Of a DNA stretch of 18,693 nt, positions 1-8,132 are shown piece after piece. Each line of letters begins with the position of its first letter. The stretch's first letter is position 1. The position numbers and the translations under genes were made by a program. Origin of the DNA: Pseudacidobacterium sp036264445 (GTDB lineage Bacteria > Acidobacteriota > Terriglobia > Terriglobales > Acidobacteriaceae); assembly GCA_036264445.1 (NCBI GenBank), contig DATAQW010000361.1, forward strand, positions 1 through 18,693, in the 5' to 3' direction. Below the pieces are notes generated by a model that ran no database searches, was not told the DNA's origin, and saw nothing but the letters and a program-made list of their open reading frames with translations.

Positions 1-1182
1 AGAGGCATCGTAGAAAGGGCGTCCAAAAGTAATGACCGACTTGTTGAACATAAGAGCCTCGAAGCCCATAGTTCCCACTATTGTGCAGACACCTGCTGAT
101 TGTTTGATTAACGCACGTACATTCGAGTCGGGATGAATAAGTTTGACGTTCGGAGTAGTCGCGATCCGACGGTACTCGTCCAGGGAGCGCCTTCCCACGG
201 CCATGACATGCTCTTTGACATACAGCTGATAGCCAATCGGCAGTGCTTTGGCAATATTTGCTATAAGGGCTGGCTGATCCACGCAAAAAGGCGCCAAGGT
301 CAAGGTGGTTGCCTCTGGCTGTACGTGGAGAGGAAAAATAAAGAACTTATCCCCTCCATCTGGCTTTTGAAAAAGCTGCTTATAGGAGTACCTGGAACGA
401 TAGACGCGTTGGAGCCTTTGCTGAATTGCACTCCAGGGTGGAGTCGCAATGTAGTCGAACGGGTCCTCTCTAAAAAGGCGGAACACTTCAAAGAGATATC
501 TCCAATCGCCGCTGCGAACAAGATTGTGACGATTGACACGAACTAAGTCTGATATGACTGGTCCCTGGTTTCTTATATGAGTGAGATATTCTTCAGCCTT
601 CTCGCGAGGTTCATTTGGTATGCCATTCATGAGAAATTGCTCGTATAACATCTCTGCCTGTTCCCAACGGTCATTCGGATTCCGAAGAAAATTAATCCGG
701 CCTGGAAAGCGTCCAGCGCCTGGACATATATATGGTCTGTCACTTTTCGCTGCGATGGAATAAAGAATGTGTGACAGTGTGCAATCGATTCCTTCAGCGA
801 CCACGGCGTCCGGTTGTATTCTCTCCCACTCTTGCAGCAGAAATCTGAAAGCGATCTCAAGGAATCTCATCATCCGTTGATGTGGGAAGTCTTTCGCAAA
901 CCAATCAGCATGGGCGAATAGATAAAGATTTGGCCTCCCATATTTGGCTTCCATTTCTTGGAGGAAACGTAGGTCAAATGGCTCACTTAGCGACTGCGAC
1001 CTGAGGGCATCTGAGAAACTGGTGAGCGAAGTCCAGAAGGCTCCGCCCTCTTCAACGCGTCGACGGAATGAATGACCGGTCACTATTCCATACAGCTCGA
1101 TATCCTTGTGATGTAGCTGGATGTCTCTGCAGACGTCTCCGAAGAATTTCGCGAGCACTGAATGGAACACGAGGATGCGCAT
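1..1182 (-). CDS. Capsule polysaccharide synthesis family protein (KpsC/KpsS-like), partial
   Basis: The frame is open from an ATG at 1182 to the window edge, giving 394 codons without a stop, so the C-terminus is missing. It begins MRILVFHSVLAKFF. The C-terminal half carries the pattern I associate with the Capsule_synth family: FPLHVQPEATT, then PFCVDQPALIANIAKALP, then YVKEH, and finally TIVGTMGFEALMFNKSVITFG. The last part resembles the nucleotide-sugar-binding end of a GT-B fold. Known relatives (KpsC/KpsS, LipA/LipB) act at the cytoplasmic face of the inner membrane, building or handling the lipid linker of capsular polysaccharide. No signal peptide is visible. It is the most downstream visible gene of a minus-strand glycan cluster, 71 bp after the FkbM methyltransferase. 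The start has only a weak upstream GGGAACGAG. The family call is fairly firm; the exact sugar or acceptor is unknown. Confidence 0.75.
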   Translation of the reverse strand, partial: MRILVFHSVLAKFFGDVCRDIQLHHKDIELYGIVTGHSFRRRVEEGGAFWTSLTSFSDALRSQSLSEPFDLRFLQEMEAKYGRPNLYLFAHADWFAKDFPHQRMMRFLEIAFRFLLQEWERIQPDAVVAEGIDCTLSHILYSIAAKSDRPYICPGAGRFPGRINFLRNPNDRWEQAEMLYEQFLMNGIPNEPREKAEEYLTHIRNQGPVISDLVRVNRHNLVRSGDWRYLFEVFRLFREDPFDYIATPPWSAIQQRLQRVYRSRYSYKQLFQKPDGGDKFFIFPLHVQPEATTLTLAPFCVDQPALIANIAKALPIGYQLYVKEHVMAVGRRSLDEYRRIATTPNVKLIHPDSNVRALIKQSAGVCTIVGTMGFEALMFNKSVITFGRPFYDAS

Positions 1183-1253
1183 AATATGAATTGCTCGTTC
1201 CCAGCATTGTTATAACAGCGATTTCCGATGTACAGTTCTTCCCATCTAAATGA

Positions 1254-2075
1254 TTAACCCAAATCAATCCTCATACTGTGGTACGGAGGCGAAGTGATTT
1301 CATTAGCGGTCACGGCTGTTTCGTACAAGCGCGTCGCCAGGATGTTTCCTCCAGGGTTACCCGTATAGTTTGCTGGCAGCAACTGGCCCGATTCAGATGT
1401 CAGTGCGAAGCCAAGTGCAGTGAGGGAATCAGTCACGTCCTTGGCGCTCTTGTTGTAACGATTTAGATTCCACTCTGAGCACTCAAAAATGGCTCGACTT
1501 GCGCGAAGGAGAGTTTGAGTGCCTCCTGCGATAATATTTGGTTCAAACCCTTCCGTGTCTGATTTGATCACCGCAATTCGACCTCGGATTTTAAGGTGAT
1601 CCAGAGGTATACATGGAACTGAAGAGTCACCTTCTCCGACGTAATTCATATCGTCGTTAAGTTTGTCTGTGAAGCGGACAGTGCCAAAGTCACTGCCGAT
1701 CGCACGATGGATGGGAGTAATGTTCGTTGCTCTATTCAGTTCGATATTTCGTATTAGATAACGGAATGTACGTGGGCAGGCCTCTATCGCGTATACACGA
1801 CCTTCAGGTCCAACTTTCACTGATGCAGCCAGAGCAAGGGAACCGACGTTCGCTCCTATATCGACATATGTATCTCCTGGTCGTAAGAATGAAAGTAATA
1901 GTTCGACTTCCTGCCTGCGATATTGACGGTCTTCCCACATGGCAGCAGAGATTGCGGATGGGTGAAATTTCATCTTGTATCCATAAATAGTCTCAAAGGT
2001 TAGTAGAGAGCAGACTTTAGTTCTCCACAAAACACGGGATGCTATTTTTCGTGCGATCATGTGTATCGGATCCAT
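1254..2075 (-). CDS. FkbM family SAM-dependent methyltransferase
   Basis: This encodes a 273-residue protein when started at the ATG at 2075. The SAM-binding motif I is clear (GDTYVDIGANVGSLALAA), followed by the acidic strand-2 region (GRVYAIEACPRTFRYL). Later SDTEGFEPNIIAGG matches the FkbM signature in which an Asp-x-Glu-Gly loop follows the Lys-x-Asp. FkbM enzymes usually O-methylate sugar hydroxyls in glycans or secondary metabolites, so this one probably decorates the glycan made by its neighbours. A longer reading from a TTG at 2129 would overlap the upstream dehydratase gene by about 50 bp. I prefer the ATG because it lies 2 bp after that gene's TGA, which suggests translational coupling. 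No clear Shine-Dalgarno is seen. The substrate cannot be read from sequence. Confidence 0.85.
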   Translation of the reverse strand: MDPIHMIARKIASRVLWRTKVCSLLTFETIYGYKMKFHPSAISAAMWEDRQYRRQEVELLLSFLRPGDTYVDIGANVGSLALAASVKVGPEGRVYAIEACPRTFRYLIRNIELNRATNITPIHRAIGSDFGTVRFTDKLNDDMNYVGEGDSSVPCIPLDHLKIRGRIAVIKSDTEGFEPNIIAGGTQTLLRASRAIFECSEWNLNRYNKSAKDVTDSLTALGFALTSESGQLLPANYTGNPGGNILATRLYETAVTANEITSPPYHSMRIDLG

Positions 2076-2077
2076 CG

Positions 2078-3073
2078 TCACAACGCATAGGTTCCAATCG
2101 AATATGTATCGAGGTTTTGTTCTATCCAATCAATCGTTTGCGCAATGCCTTCACGGAGACTAACTGTAGACGTCCACCCAGTGAGTTCAGTAGTGAGTCG
2201 ACTGTTAGCGCAAAGGCGCTCCACTTCACTCGAGTCCGGTCGTAATCGGCTCTCTTTCACGTCGATCGAACAATTCTTCCCTAGCAAGTCGAAAATTATT
2301 TTTGACAACTCGAGGATTGTGGTCTCAATGCCACTGCCGAAATTTAGAGTTTTTCCGATCGTTTCGGATGTCTCGGCGAGGGCGAGGAATCCATCCACCG
2401 TATCTGAGACGAAATTAAAGTCGCGCGAAGTATCCACGTTTCCTAGGTTCACGGCAGAATTCGTCAGGGCTTGCGAAATGATTGTGGGAATTACAGCGCG
2501 TGTCGATTGACGTGGACCATAAGTATTGAATGGACGCGCGATGGATAGGGGGAGACCGAACGAAAGGTGGTAGGATTCGGCAATCTTATCTGCGCCAATC
2601 TTCGTTGCTGAATAAGGTGACTGACCTTGCAATGGATGCTTTTCATCAATCGGAACGTATAACGCAGACCCGTAGACCTCGCTGGTAGATGTGCATATCA
2701 ACCGTTGCGTTCCGAGAAGACGTGCGGCTTCGAGCACATTTAAAGTGCCTTCGATATTTGTCTTAACGTAAGACCGCGGCGATTCATACGAATAAGGGAT
2801 GCCGATGAGTGCTGCGAGATGAAAGATGACATCCGCACCTTTGCAGGCGCGAAGCACGCTTTCCTGGTCGCGAATATCGCCATAATAAATCTCCATTTCA
2901 GAGCGGCAGGGTGAACTGGTCAGCCATCCACATGACCCTTGTGAGTTGTAACGAACGAAACTACGGGTTTGCGCACCGAGTTGAACAACTCTTTCTGCGA
3001 GATGGCTGCCGATAAACCCCCCGGCTCCTGTGACTATCACGCGCCGACCCTTCCAAAATGCTCGATCGTTCAA
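2078..3073 (-). CDS. LegB-like NAD-dependent epimerase/4,6-dehydratase (extended SDR)
   Basis: This is a 331-residue extended short-chain dehydrogenase. The N-terminus has the Rossmann motif VTGAGGFIGSHL (GxxGxxG). The catalytic YxxxK is in YSATKIGADK, preceded by CTSTSEVYGSA, and PFNTYGPRQS and SRDFNFVSDTV follow. This combination is what I recall for the LegB group, which converts GDP-GlcNAc to the 4-keto-6-deoxy sugar in legionaminic acid synthesis; dTDP- and UDP-sugar dehydratases differ at these points. The start is a TTG at 3073: an in-frame TAA lies just upstream, GGGGCGGA sits about 5 nt before the TTG, and the reading starts a few residues before the Rossmann fold as expected. The upstream nucleotidyltransferase gene ends 22 bp away. 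The dehydratase/epimerase class is firm; the LegB assignment is by family resemblance only. Confidence 0.85.
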   Translation of the reverse strand: MNDRAFWKGRRVIVTGAGGFIGSHLAERVVQLGAQTRSFVRYNSQGSCGWLTSSPCRSEMEIYYGDIRDQESVLRACKGADVIFHLAALIGIPYSYESPRSYVKTNIEGTLNVLEAARLLGTQRLICTSTSEVYGSALYVPIDEKHPLQGQSPYSATKIGADKIAESYHLSFGLPLSIARPFNTYGPRQSTRAVIPTIISQALTNSAVNLGNVDTSRDFNFVSDTVDGFLALAETSETIGKTLNFGSGIETTILELSKIIFDLLGKNCSIDVKESRLRPDSSEVERLCANSRLTTELTGWTSTVSLREGIAQTIDWIEQNLDTYSIGTYAL

Positions 3074-3095
3074 TGTTCCGCCCCAGACTTAGTTG

Positions 3096-4175
3096 CTAAG
3101 CCATGCCGTGTGCCAAATCCTGTGATGCCCGTTCGTATTGCTCCAATTGTCCAACATCCAGCCAATATTCCCGTACTGGAAAACAAATTACCCGTTTCCC
3201 GGCACTTATAAGGCTTGTTATTAGCTCCGGCATATCGAAGGCATGATCTGGAGGCACCATATTGCATACCGTGGGCTGGACGAGGTAAATGCCGGCATTG
3301 ATGAAATAATGAACTATCGGCTTTTCATCAATGCGTATGGCATTGACACCTTGGGTCGCTACGACCCCATACGGAATCTGTATTTCGTGCTGCCGGACAG
3401 CGACTGTCATGTCTGCTGCATGTTCACGATGAAACTCCAGCATTGCGCGGAAGTCGATTGAAGTCACAATGTCTCCATTGACAACAAGTAGAGGGACCTG
3501 CCCCACGACGACTTTTGCAAGCGCGCCTGCCGTGCCCATGGGCCGATCTTCACCGACGTATTCAATATCAACGCCGAAATCCTTCCCGTCTCTGAAATGT
3601 TGTGTAATGCTATCCGCCAAATAGTGGGTTGAGATATGGACGTGTCGGATTCCTGCTGTTCTTAGTTTGTCGACAAGATGCTCTAATATCGGCTTCCCGT
3701 TTACCGGCAGCATTGGCTTCGGGCAGTTTTCTGTAAGCGGCATCAGCCGTTTGCCGAATCCACCTGCCATGATGAAGCCATCCAGGGGCAGATTGCGATC
3801 CGTAAGGTAGTCAGACTTCAGTGCAATATCGACTACTTTCGATTCAGAATCAATGATCGGAATCTGCCGAACGCCGCGCTCCGACATTAACTGTAGTATT
3901 TGTTCAACCGTTGAGCCGAGCAGGGCCGTCACCGGTGCCTGATCATGCGCGGAGGTCTTCCCCATAAGGAGCAGATCGTTGGTTGTAGAATCCAATTCAA
4001 TTCCGAAGAGGATTGCGCGCCGCACGTCGCCATCCGTAATGGTTGCTTTAAGCCGCTGCATACCATCAACTACCAACGCAATTCCCAACCCCGTGGTATC
4101 AATTACTTTCAGCACGTCACGAACCGTGCTGGCACTTGTTACCAGTGGTAGAGTACGTGAAGAGTTCGTCTCCAT
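3096..4175 (-). CDS. CBS-domain sugar-1-phosphate nucleotidyltransferase (PtmE-like)
   Basis: The product is 359 residues. The first ~115 residues are a tandem CBS pair (one unit includes ATITDGDVRRAI, the second VRQIPIIDSESKVVDIALKSD). A nucleotidyl-transferase domain follows: FIMAGGFGKRLMPLTENCPKPMLPVNGKPILEH holds the G-x-G-x-R-L and P-K-P-M-L signatures, VNGDIV the metal-binding Asp, and YWLDVGQLEQYERA the usual C-terminal end. The enzyme activates a sugar-1-phosphate with an NTP in the cytoplasm. The same CBS-plus-transferase layout occurs in PtmE, the glucosamine-1-phosphate guanylyltransferase of the Campylobacter legionaminic route. Next to a LegB-like dehydratase, GDP-GlcN(Ac) synthesis is a reasonable guess. 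Start: ATG at 4175 preferred; a GTG at 4184 is possible, and neither has a good Shine-Dalgarno. It is the first gene of the minus-strand glycan cluster. Confidence 0.85.
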   Translation of the reverse strand: METNSSRTLPLVTSASTVRDVLKVIDTTGLGIALVVDGMQRLKATITDGDVRRAILFGIELDSTTNDLLLMGKTSAHDQAPVTALLGSTVEQILQLMSERGVRQIPIIDSESKVVDIALKSDYLTDRNLPLDGFIMAGGFGKRLMPLTENCPKPMLPVNGKPILEHLVDKLRTAGIRHVHISTHYLADSITQHFRDGKDFGVDIEYVGEDRPMGTAGALAKVVVGQVPLLVVNGDIVTSIDFRAMLEFHREHAADMTVAVRQHEIQIPYGVVATQGVNAIRIDEKPIVHYFINAGIYLVQPTVCNMVPPDHAFDMPELITSLISAGKRVICFPVREYWLDVGQLEQYERASQDLAHGMA

Positions 4176-4209
4176 AAGGGACACTCGATAAGCTAAGACG
4201 CCATTAGAT

Positions 4210-4221
4210 CCTTGCGCAAGG
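4210..4221. promoter_or_regulatory. 12-bp perfect palindrome upstream of the glycan cluster
   Basis: CCTTGCGCAAGG is a perfect 12-bp palindrome about 35 bp upstream of the nucleotidyltransferase start, where a promoter or operator would be expected. I could not place a convincing -35/-10 pair around it. The rest of 4176-4463 shows no gene, terminator or other clear element. It may be a regulator site or chance. Confidence 0.2.
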
Positions 4222-4463
4222 AGACAAACTGTCCACCATGCACTTATCTACATGTCGTCAACAGCCACTTACGGAATAGATCAAACTTAGTGCGAGCGTA
4301 AACTCCGGCCTATACACCGACGGAAGTATAGCACTGGAAGTCATAGATGCGTTTTTTGGCTCTTCGATTGGATCCCTGGGTCTGAAGATAGTGATTTTGG
4401 GGTATACAAATCCCTTGGATGGAAGGGTGCTTTTTGGGCGTCTTGGGTTGGCCAACGGCTAAA

Positions 4464-4540
<77 letters not shown>

Positions 4541-4545
4541 CTTCA

Positions 4546-4575
4546 ATATTAACAACTGTTAATGAAGCAGGTCAA
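4546..4575 (-). promoter_or_regulatory. Promoter of tRNA-fMet
   Basis: On the minus strand TTGACC (4570-4575) and TAATAT (4546-4551) are 18 bp apart, a good sigma-70-type match. Transcription would start a few bases from the mature tRNA 5' end at 4540. The spacer and -10 overlap the inverted repeat ATTAACA-AC-TGTTAAT (4548-4563). Confidence 0.6.
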
Positions 4576-4646
4576 ACGAGCCGCCTGGAAGTCCAAATGC
4601 TGCAAGTGAAGACATGACTGGCCATCATCTGTTTAGCTCATGCTTA

Positions 4647-7600
4647 CTAGAAAAGCAGCTTCAACCCGAACTGAATCTGCCGCGAAGTGGTTGCTGTCGA
4701 GGTGATGACTCCTGCAGTCGGCGACGGGGTAGACGATGCTGACGAATACACCACAGTGTTTGGCGTGCCGAAATTGGTGCGATTCAGTACGTTGAAGAAC
4801 TCGCTGCGAAATTGCAGGTTCAGCCGCTCTGAGAGCGCAGTATTTTTTCTCAGAGAAAGGTCGAGCGTGGAAAGCCCTGGTCCGGTGAGCGTATTGCGTC
4901 CGAGATTTCCATAGGTGCCAGAGACCGGAACGATAAACGCATTTGGATTGAAGTATTGATTCGGGCCGCCTTCGATGACTTTGCCGCGAAAATCAGGATT
5001 AACAGAAGGCCGCACAGGATTGCGGCTGTCGCCGTTATTGGAGGGATTGAAGCCAAGCTGCGGTGTGAAGGGAAGTCCTGATTGCAGGTTGACGATGGCG
5101 CTCGCGCTCCAGCCGCTGGCGGCTTTTTGCTCCCACAAGTTTGTCCCATTCAGCCAGGGTTTGCCTTGCCCGATGGGCAGATCGTAGGTTCCATTGATGA
5201 CGGTCAGATGGCGCACATCGGTATTGGACGGGCCGTAATCGAGATGTGGTTCAGCGGGATACATCACGAATCCTGGAGCATTAGCGCCTACGCTGCTGTT
5301 CCATGCTGTGCCTTCATCGAGATTCTTTGAGAAGGTGTAGACTCCGCGCAGTTGTAGACCTTTGTTGAAGCGGCGATTTACATCGACAACCAGGCCGTTA
5401 TATGAGCCCACGCCGTTCGATATCCACGTGGTGCTGTTTGCAAGTTTTGGATTCGCGAGCGGCGCGCCTTTGGGATAGTAGACCGTTCCTGCCGGTAATG
5501 TAGTCGGGCACGGCGATGCGGGGCAGATACTGGGGATTGGCTCATTCATGTCGGCAGAAAGAATCTGATGATAGCTGTGCGAGCCAATGTAGCCCAGTGT
5601 CAATGATGTTCCGGGTGCAATCTGTTGTTCGATGTTCAGTGACCACGTAAGCAGTGTTGGAGTATATGCATCTGGCTGAATTCCGCTCGGTGAAACAAGG
5701 CTTCCAGCAGGAGCAGGCTGTCCGGGGATGAAATGCAGATCAGAGACGGCGATGTTTTTGATGCTCTGCGTGGTGTTGAAGGGAGCGTTCTGGTCGAGGC
5801 GGTAATCGAGGCTGTCGAGCAGCGCGCGGTAGATGCCGAATCCAGCGTGAACAACGGTTGTGCCGTTCTGGCGTGGCGTCCATGCAAGGCCGATCCGCGG
5901 TTGGGGCAGAAACTTTGCACGATTATTGGTGAAGGCCGAATCACCGATGCGTGGATTTTTTTCCAGCGCGCCGTTCTCATCGAAGACGTAATTCGAGGCG
6001 CGGCCCTGCGCTTCATTCCATCCATTTGTTGATTCAAAACGGAAGCCGAGGCGCAGCTCAAGATTTGGCCACAGGCGCAGAGTGTCCTGCACAAAGCCAG
6101 CGCCTTCGAGCGAGCGCCAACCTAATTCAGTTGGCGAGGGAACTACAGTGAAAGTGGTGACAGTGCCATTCAAAAATGCGCTCAGGCTGCTGAAGGAGGC
6201 CTGCCCATTCTGGTATTGCGCGAGGTTGCTGTTGGACTGGATGCGCTGGATCCATACGCCTGCTTCAAGCTGATTTCTTCCATGCGAGATGTAGACATGG
6301 TTGTCCAAAGTAAACAGATTGCGCACCGCCTGCAGATTGCTGCCTGCATTTGTGCCTGCGAGGCTGATCTGTGATGCGCCGTTTAAGGCTGTTCCACCGC
6401 CAACCACGACGGCGCCGATAGGTTTACCTTCGACCCATCCGGGAAGACCGACCGGCGTTTCTCCGGTAAAGAAAAATGCCCCGCGCGAGAAGCCAAAGCG
6501 GAACGTATTCAATATCTTGGATGAAACAATGTGCTGCTCCTGCACGCTCAAAACTTGTTCGCGCAAATCGGTGTTGACTGTGCTGAGGGGATTGATGGTT
6601 GGCGTGTTTCCCACGCTGTCATCGATGGTGTAAACAGCAAAGGCCGAGTCTTTATCGGAGATGTTGTAGTCGAGGCGCGTGGTGCCGAAGTCTTCGCGAA
6701 TGCGCTGCAGCGGATGATTGAATGCTTCGGCGATGCCGCCGCCCAGCTCAGGGCCATTCTGTGCAGGCCACAGAGCAAGCAGCGGCTGCACGCTAGCAAC
6801 AGCCTCGGCGCGTGCAGCGTTGTCCGGGACCAGCGTTACATTTGAAAGGCCAAGATTCTGGCGAAAGCCCTCGTAGTTGCCGAAAAGCAGCAGCTTGCTC
6901 TTTACGATTGGTCCGCCGAGTGAGCCGCCAAACTGGTTGCGCTGGAAGATAGGAATGTCTGCCTGATCAAAGTAGTTGCGGGCATCGAGCGCGCTGTTGC
7001 GCAGAAATTCAAAGGCGCTTCCGTGCAGTTGATTTGTGCCTGACGCAGTTACAATACTCACCTGCGCCCCGGTGCGCTTGCCGTATTCAGCTCCATAGGT
7101 GTCATAGACGACGTTGAATTCACGCACTGCGTCCACGCCAAGCAGCTGGCCGCTTACTCCTCCTGGAGTGACGTTGATTTCCGACGCTCCGGTATACTCA
7201 ATTCCATTCAACAGAAAAAGGTTGTCCTGCGGGCGACGTCCGGCGACGGCGAACATATTTCCGGGAGAAGAGTTAGTTGTGCCAATTGAACCAGACCGCT
7301 GCCCGGTGTAGTTCACGACGGCTGGATTCAATGTCAAAAGCTCATCAAAGCTGCGGCCATTGAGCGGTAATTCTTTTACCTGCCGTTCGCTCACCAGTCC
7401 TGAAATTGACTGTGTCGTTGGATTTAGAGTCTGGGGTGTATCGGTGACGGAAACCTGCTCGCGTACCTGGCCAACAGCGAGCGAAAGATCAACCACCGCA
7501 CTTTGCCCGATCACGAGATTGACTCCGCTGCGTGTCTGCGTGCTGAAGCCTTCTTTTTGAGCGGTCACTTCGTAGCGGCCCACGGGAATAGAAGGAACAG

Positions 7601-7811
7601 CATAGCGGCCTTCGCTGTCGCTTGCGACTCTGCGTTCTGCGCCAGTCTCAAGGTTGTGCACTGTGATATCTGCCTGGGAAATGGCTGCCCCGGAAGTATC
7701 GCGTACCGTGCCGGAAATCGACGCTCCGACAATTTGAGCCCGCGCCGAAACGCTGATACTGGCCAACAGAAGAAGCAGAATAAAAGCTACGCGTGTGTGT
7801 CCGCGTTTCAT
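4647..7811 (-). CDS. TonB-dependent receptor with N-terminal carboxypeptidase-regulatory domain (Oar-like)
   Basis: The product is 1054 residues from the ATG at 7811, preceded by AAGGAGT at 6 nt; an in-frame TTG at 7832 is not used on this evidence. Residues 1-25 are a signal peptide (MKRGHTRV, a Leu-rich core, then SARA before Q). A carboxypeptidase-regulatory-like beta domain follows at about 27-110 (SGTVRDTSGAAISQADITVHN). The plug domain comes next (VKELPLNGRSFDELLTLNPA; NNLFLLNG-type box; ERVREFNVV-type segment). The rest is a long beta-barrel ending in a terminal Phe (QFGLKLLF), as expected for an outer-membrane protein. Such receptors take up bulky ligands using TonB energy; acidobacterial genomes carry many. 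The ligand is unknown. The gene is divergent from the sulfate-assimilation operon and may have a Cys-ending leader ORF (7874-7936), so a sulfur-containing ligand is possible but unproven. Confidence 0.92.
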   Translation of the reverse strand: MKRGHTRVAFILLLLLASISVSARAQIVGASISGTVRDTSGAAISQADITVHNLETGAERRVASDSEGRYAVPSIPVGRYEVTAQKEGFSTQTRSGVNLVIGQSAVVDLSLAVGQVREQVSVTDTPQTLNPTTQSISGLVSERQVKELPLNGRSFDELLTLNPAVVNYTGQRSGSIGTTNSSPGNMFAVAGRRPQDNLFLLNGIEYTGASEINVTPGGVSGQLLGVDAVREFNVVYDTYGAEYGKRTGAQVSIVTASGTNQLHGSAFEFLRNSALDARNYFDQADIPIFQRNQFGGSLGGPIVKSKLLLFGNYEGFRQNLGLSNVTLVPDNAARAEAVASVQPLLALWPAQNGPELGGGIAEAFNHPLQRIREDFGTTRLDYNISDKDSAFAVYTIDDSVGNTPTINPLSTVNTDLREQVLSVQEQHIVSSKILNTFRFGFSRGAFFFTGETPVGLPGWVEGKPIGAVVVGGGTALNGASQISLAGTNAGSNLQAVRNLFTLDNHVYISHGRNQLEAGVWIQRIQSNSNLAQYQNGQASFSSLSAFLNGTVTTFTVVPSPTELGWRSLEGAGFVQDTLRLWPNLELRLGFRFESTNGWNEAQGRASNYVFDENGALEKNPRIGDSAFTNNRAKFLPQPRIGLAWTPRQNGTTVVHAGFGIYRALLDSLDYRLDQNAPFNTTQSIKNIAVSDLHFIPGQPAPAGSLVSPSGIQPDAYTPTLLTWSLNIEQQIAPGTSLTLGYIGSHSYHQILSADMNEPIPSICPASPCPTTLPAGTVYYPKGAPLANPKLANSTTWISNGVGSYNGLVVDVNRRFNKGLQLRGVYTFSKNLDEGTAWNSSVGANAPGFVMYPAEPHLDYGPSNTDVRHLTVINGTYDLPIGQGKPWLNGTNLWEQKAASGWSASAIVNLQSGLPFTPQLGFNPSNNGDSRNPVRPSVNPDFRGKVIEGGPNQYFNPNAFIVPVSGTYGNLGRNTLTGPGLSTLDLSLRKNTALSERLNLQFRSEFFNVLNRTNFGTPNTVVYSSASSTPSPTAGVITSTATTSRQIQFGLKLLF

Positions 7812-7817
7812 AAGAAA

Positions 7818-7824
7818 ACTCCTT
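7818..7824 (-). promoter_or_regulatory. Ribosome binding site deciding the TonB receptor start
   Basis: AAGGAGT on the minus strand lies 6 nt before the ATG at 7811. The alternative TTG at 7832 lies upstream of this site, so the ATG is the start. Confidence 0.75.
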
Positions 7825-7873
7825 GCGTTCAATAGTTATCTGGGATGGATCAGGGGAAGAGCACAGCGAAGGG

Positions 7874-7936
7874 TCAACAACACGAGCAGTGCGTGTTGGT
7901 CAGAGAAGGTTTGAGTTGAAAATGCTTGCGCTGCAT
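7874..7936 (-). CDS. Putative 20-residue leader peptide ending His-Cys-Ser-Cys-Cys
   Basis: A minus-strand ATG at 7936 opens a 20-codon frame that begins MQRKHFQLK and ends in THCSCC directly before TGA, 62 bp upstream of the TonB receptor ATG. AGGG lies 7 nt before the ATG. The last codons (TGC TCG TGT TGT) lie in a perfect 7-bp stem, CAACACG with CGTGTTG (7878-7884 and 7892-7898, 7-nt loop). A ribosome pausing there for lack of charged tRNA-Cys would change that structure. No T-rich terminator follows the hairpin, so control could be of translation or Rho access instead. The frame also reads upstream to a TTG at 8062, but that start has little support. Short and unproven; it is listed because of its Cys run and its place opposite the cys operon leader. 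Confidence 0.35.
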   Translation of the reverse strand: MQRKHFQLKPSLTNTHCSCC

Positions 7937-7957
7937 TCTATGCCCTGAAAAGTGAAT

Positions 7958-7979
7958 GCCGCCTGGGATGCCCGGCGGC
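7958..7979 (-). other. Strong hairpin upstream of the Cys-ending mini-ORF
   Basis: GCCGCC-GGG-cat-CCC-a-GGCGGC (minus strand) forms nine G-C pairs with one bulged base, 21 bp before the mini-ORF start. It is followed by ATTCACTTTTC, only weakly T-rich, so I do not call it a terminator. It could be part of a 5' leader structure or end a transcript from further upstream. Confidence 0.4.
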
Positions 7980-8030
7980 TGCGATAAGAAACGCTGGAAG
8001 AGGAGCTGCTTTAACGCATGACGATCCGGA

Positions 8031-8094
8031 CACAACAATTGGTTGTGCAGCAGCAACAACAAGCGATGGTCCGGAAGCGGTTCATTGTGTTGTG
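8031..8094. promoter_or_regulatory. Cluster of CACAAC/GTTGTG hexamers between divergent genes
   Basis: CACAAC at 8031-8036 faces GTTGTG at 8042-8047 (5-bp gap), and another GTTGTG lies at 8089-8094. Two TCCGGA palindromes are nearby. The cluster sits about 40 bp upstream of the cys -35 element, a plausible activator position, but nothing identifies a regulator. Confidence 0.2.
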
Positions 8095-8132
8095 AGTGTA
8101 GTGGAACCCACGCTCCGGGTCAAATGAATTGT

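Noticed and set aside
4258..4455. A 65-codon minus-strand frame between the nucleotidyltransferase and the tRNA
   Set aside because: It has no good ribosome site or domain and begins just past the tRNA 3' end. The composition is Pro/Ser-rich as in random frames.
4447..4456. GTTGGCCAAC palindrome just past the tRNA 3' end as a terminator
   Set aside because: The stem is too short to leave a loop and no T-tract follows on the tRNA strand.
5636..6094. A 152-codon frame within the TonB receptor gene
   Set aside because: It is an alternative frame of the receptor barrel with Cys/Arg-rich noise-like composition.
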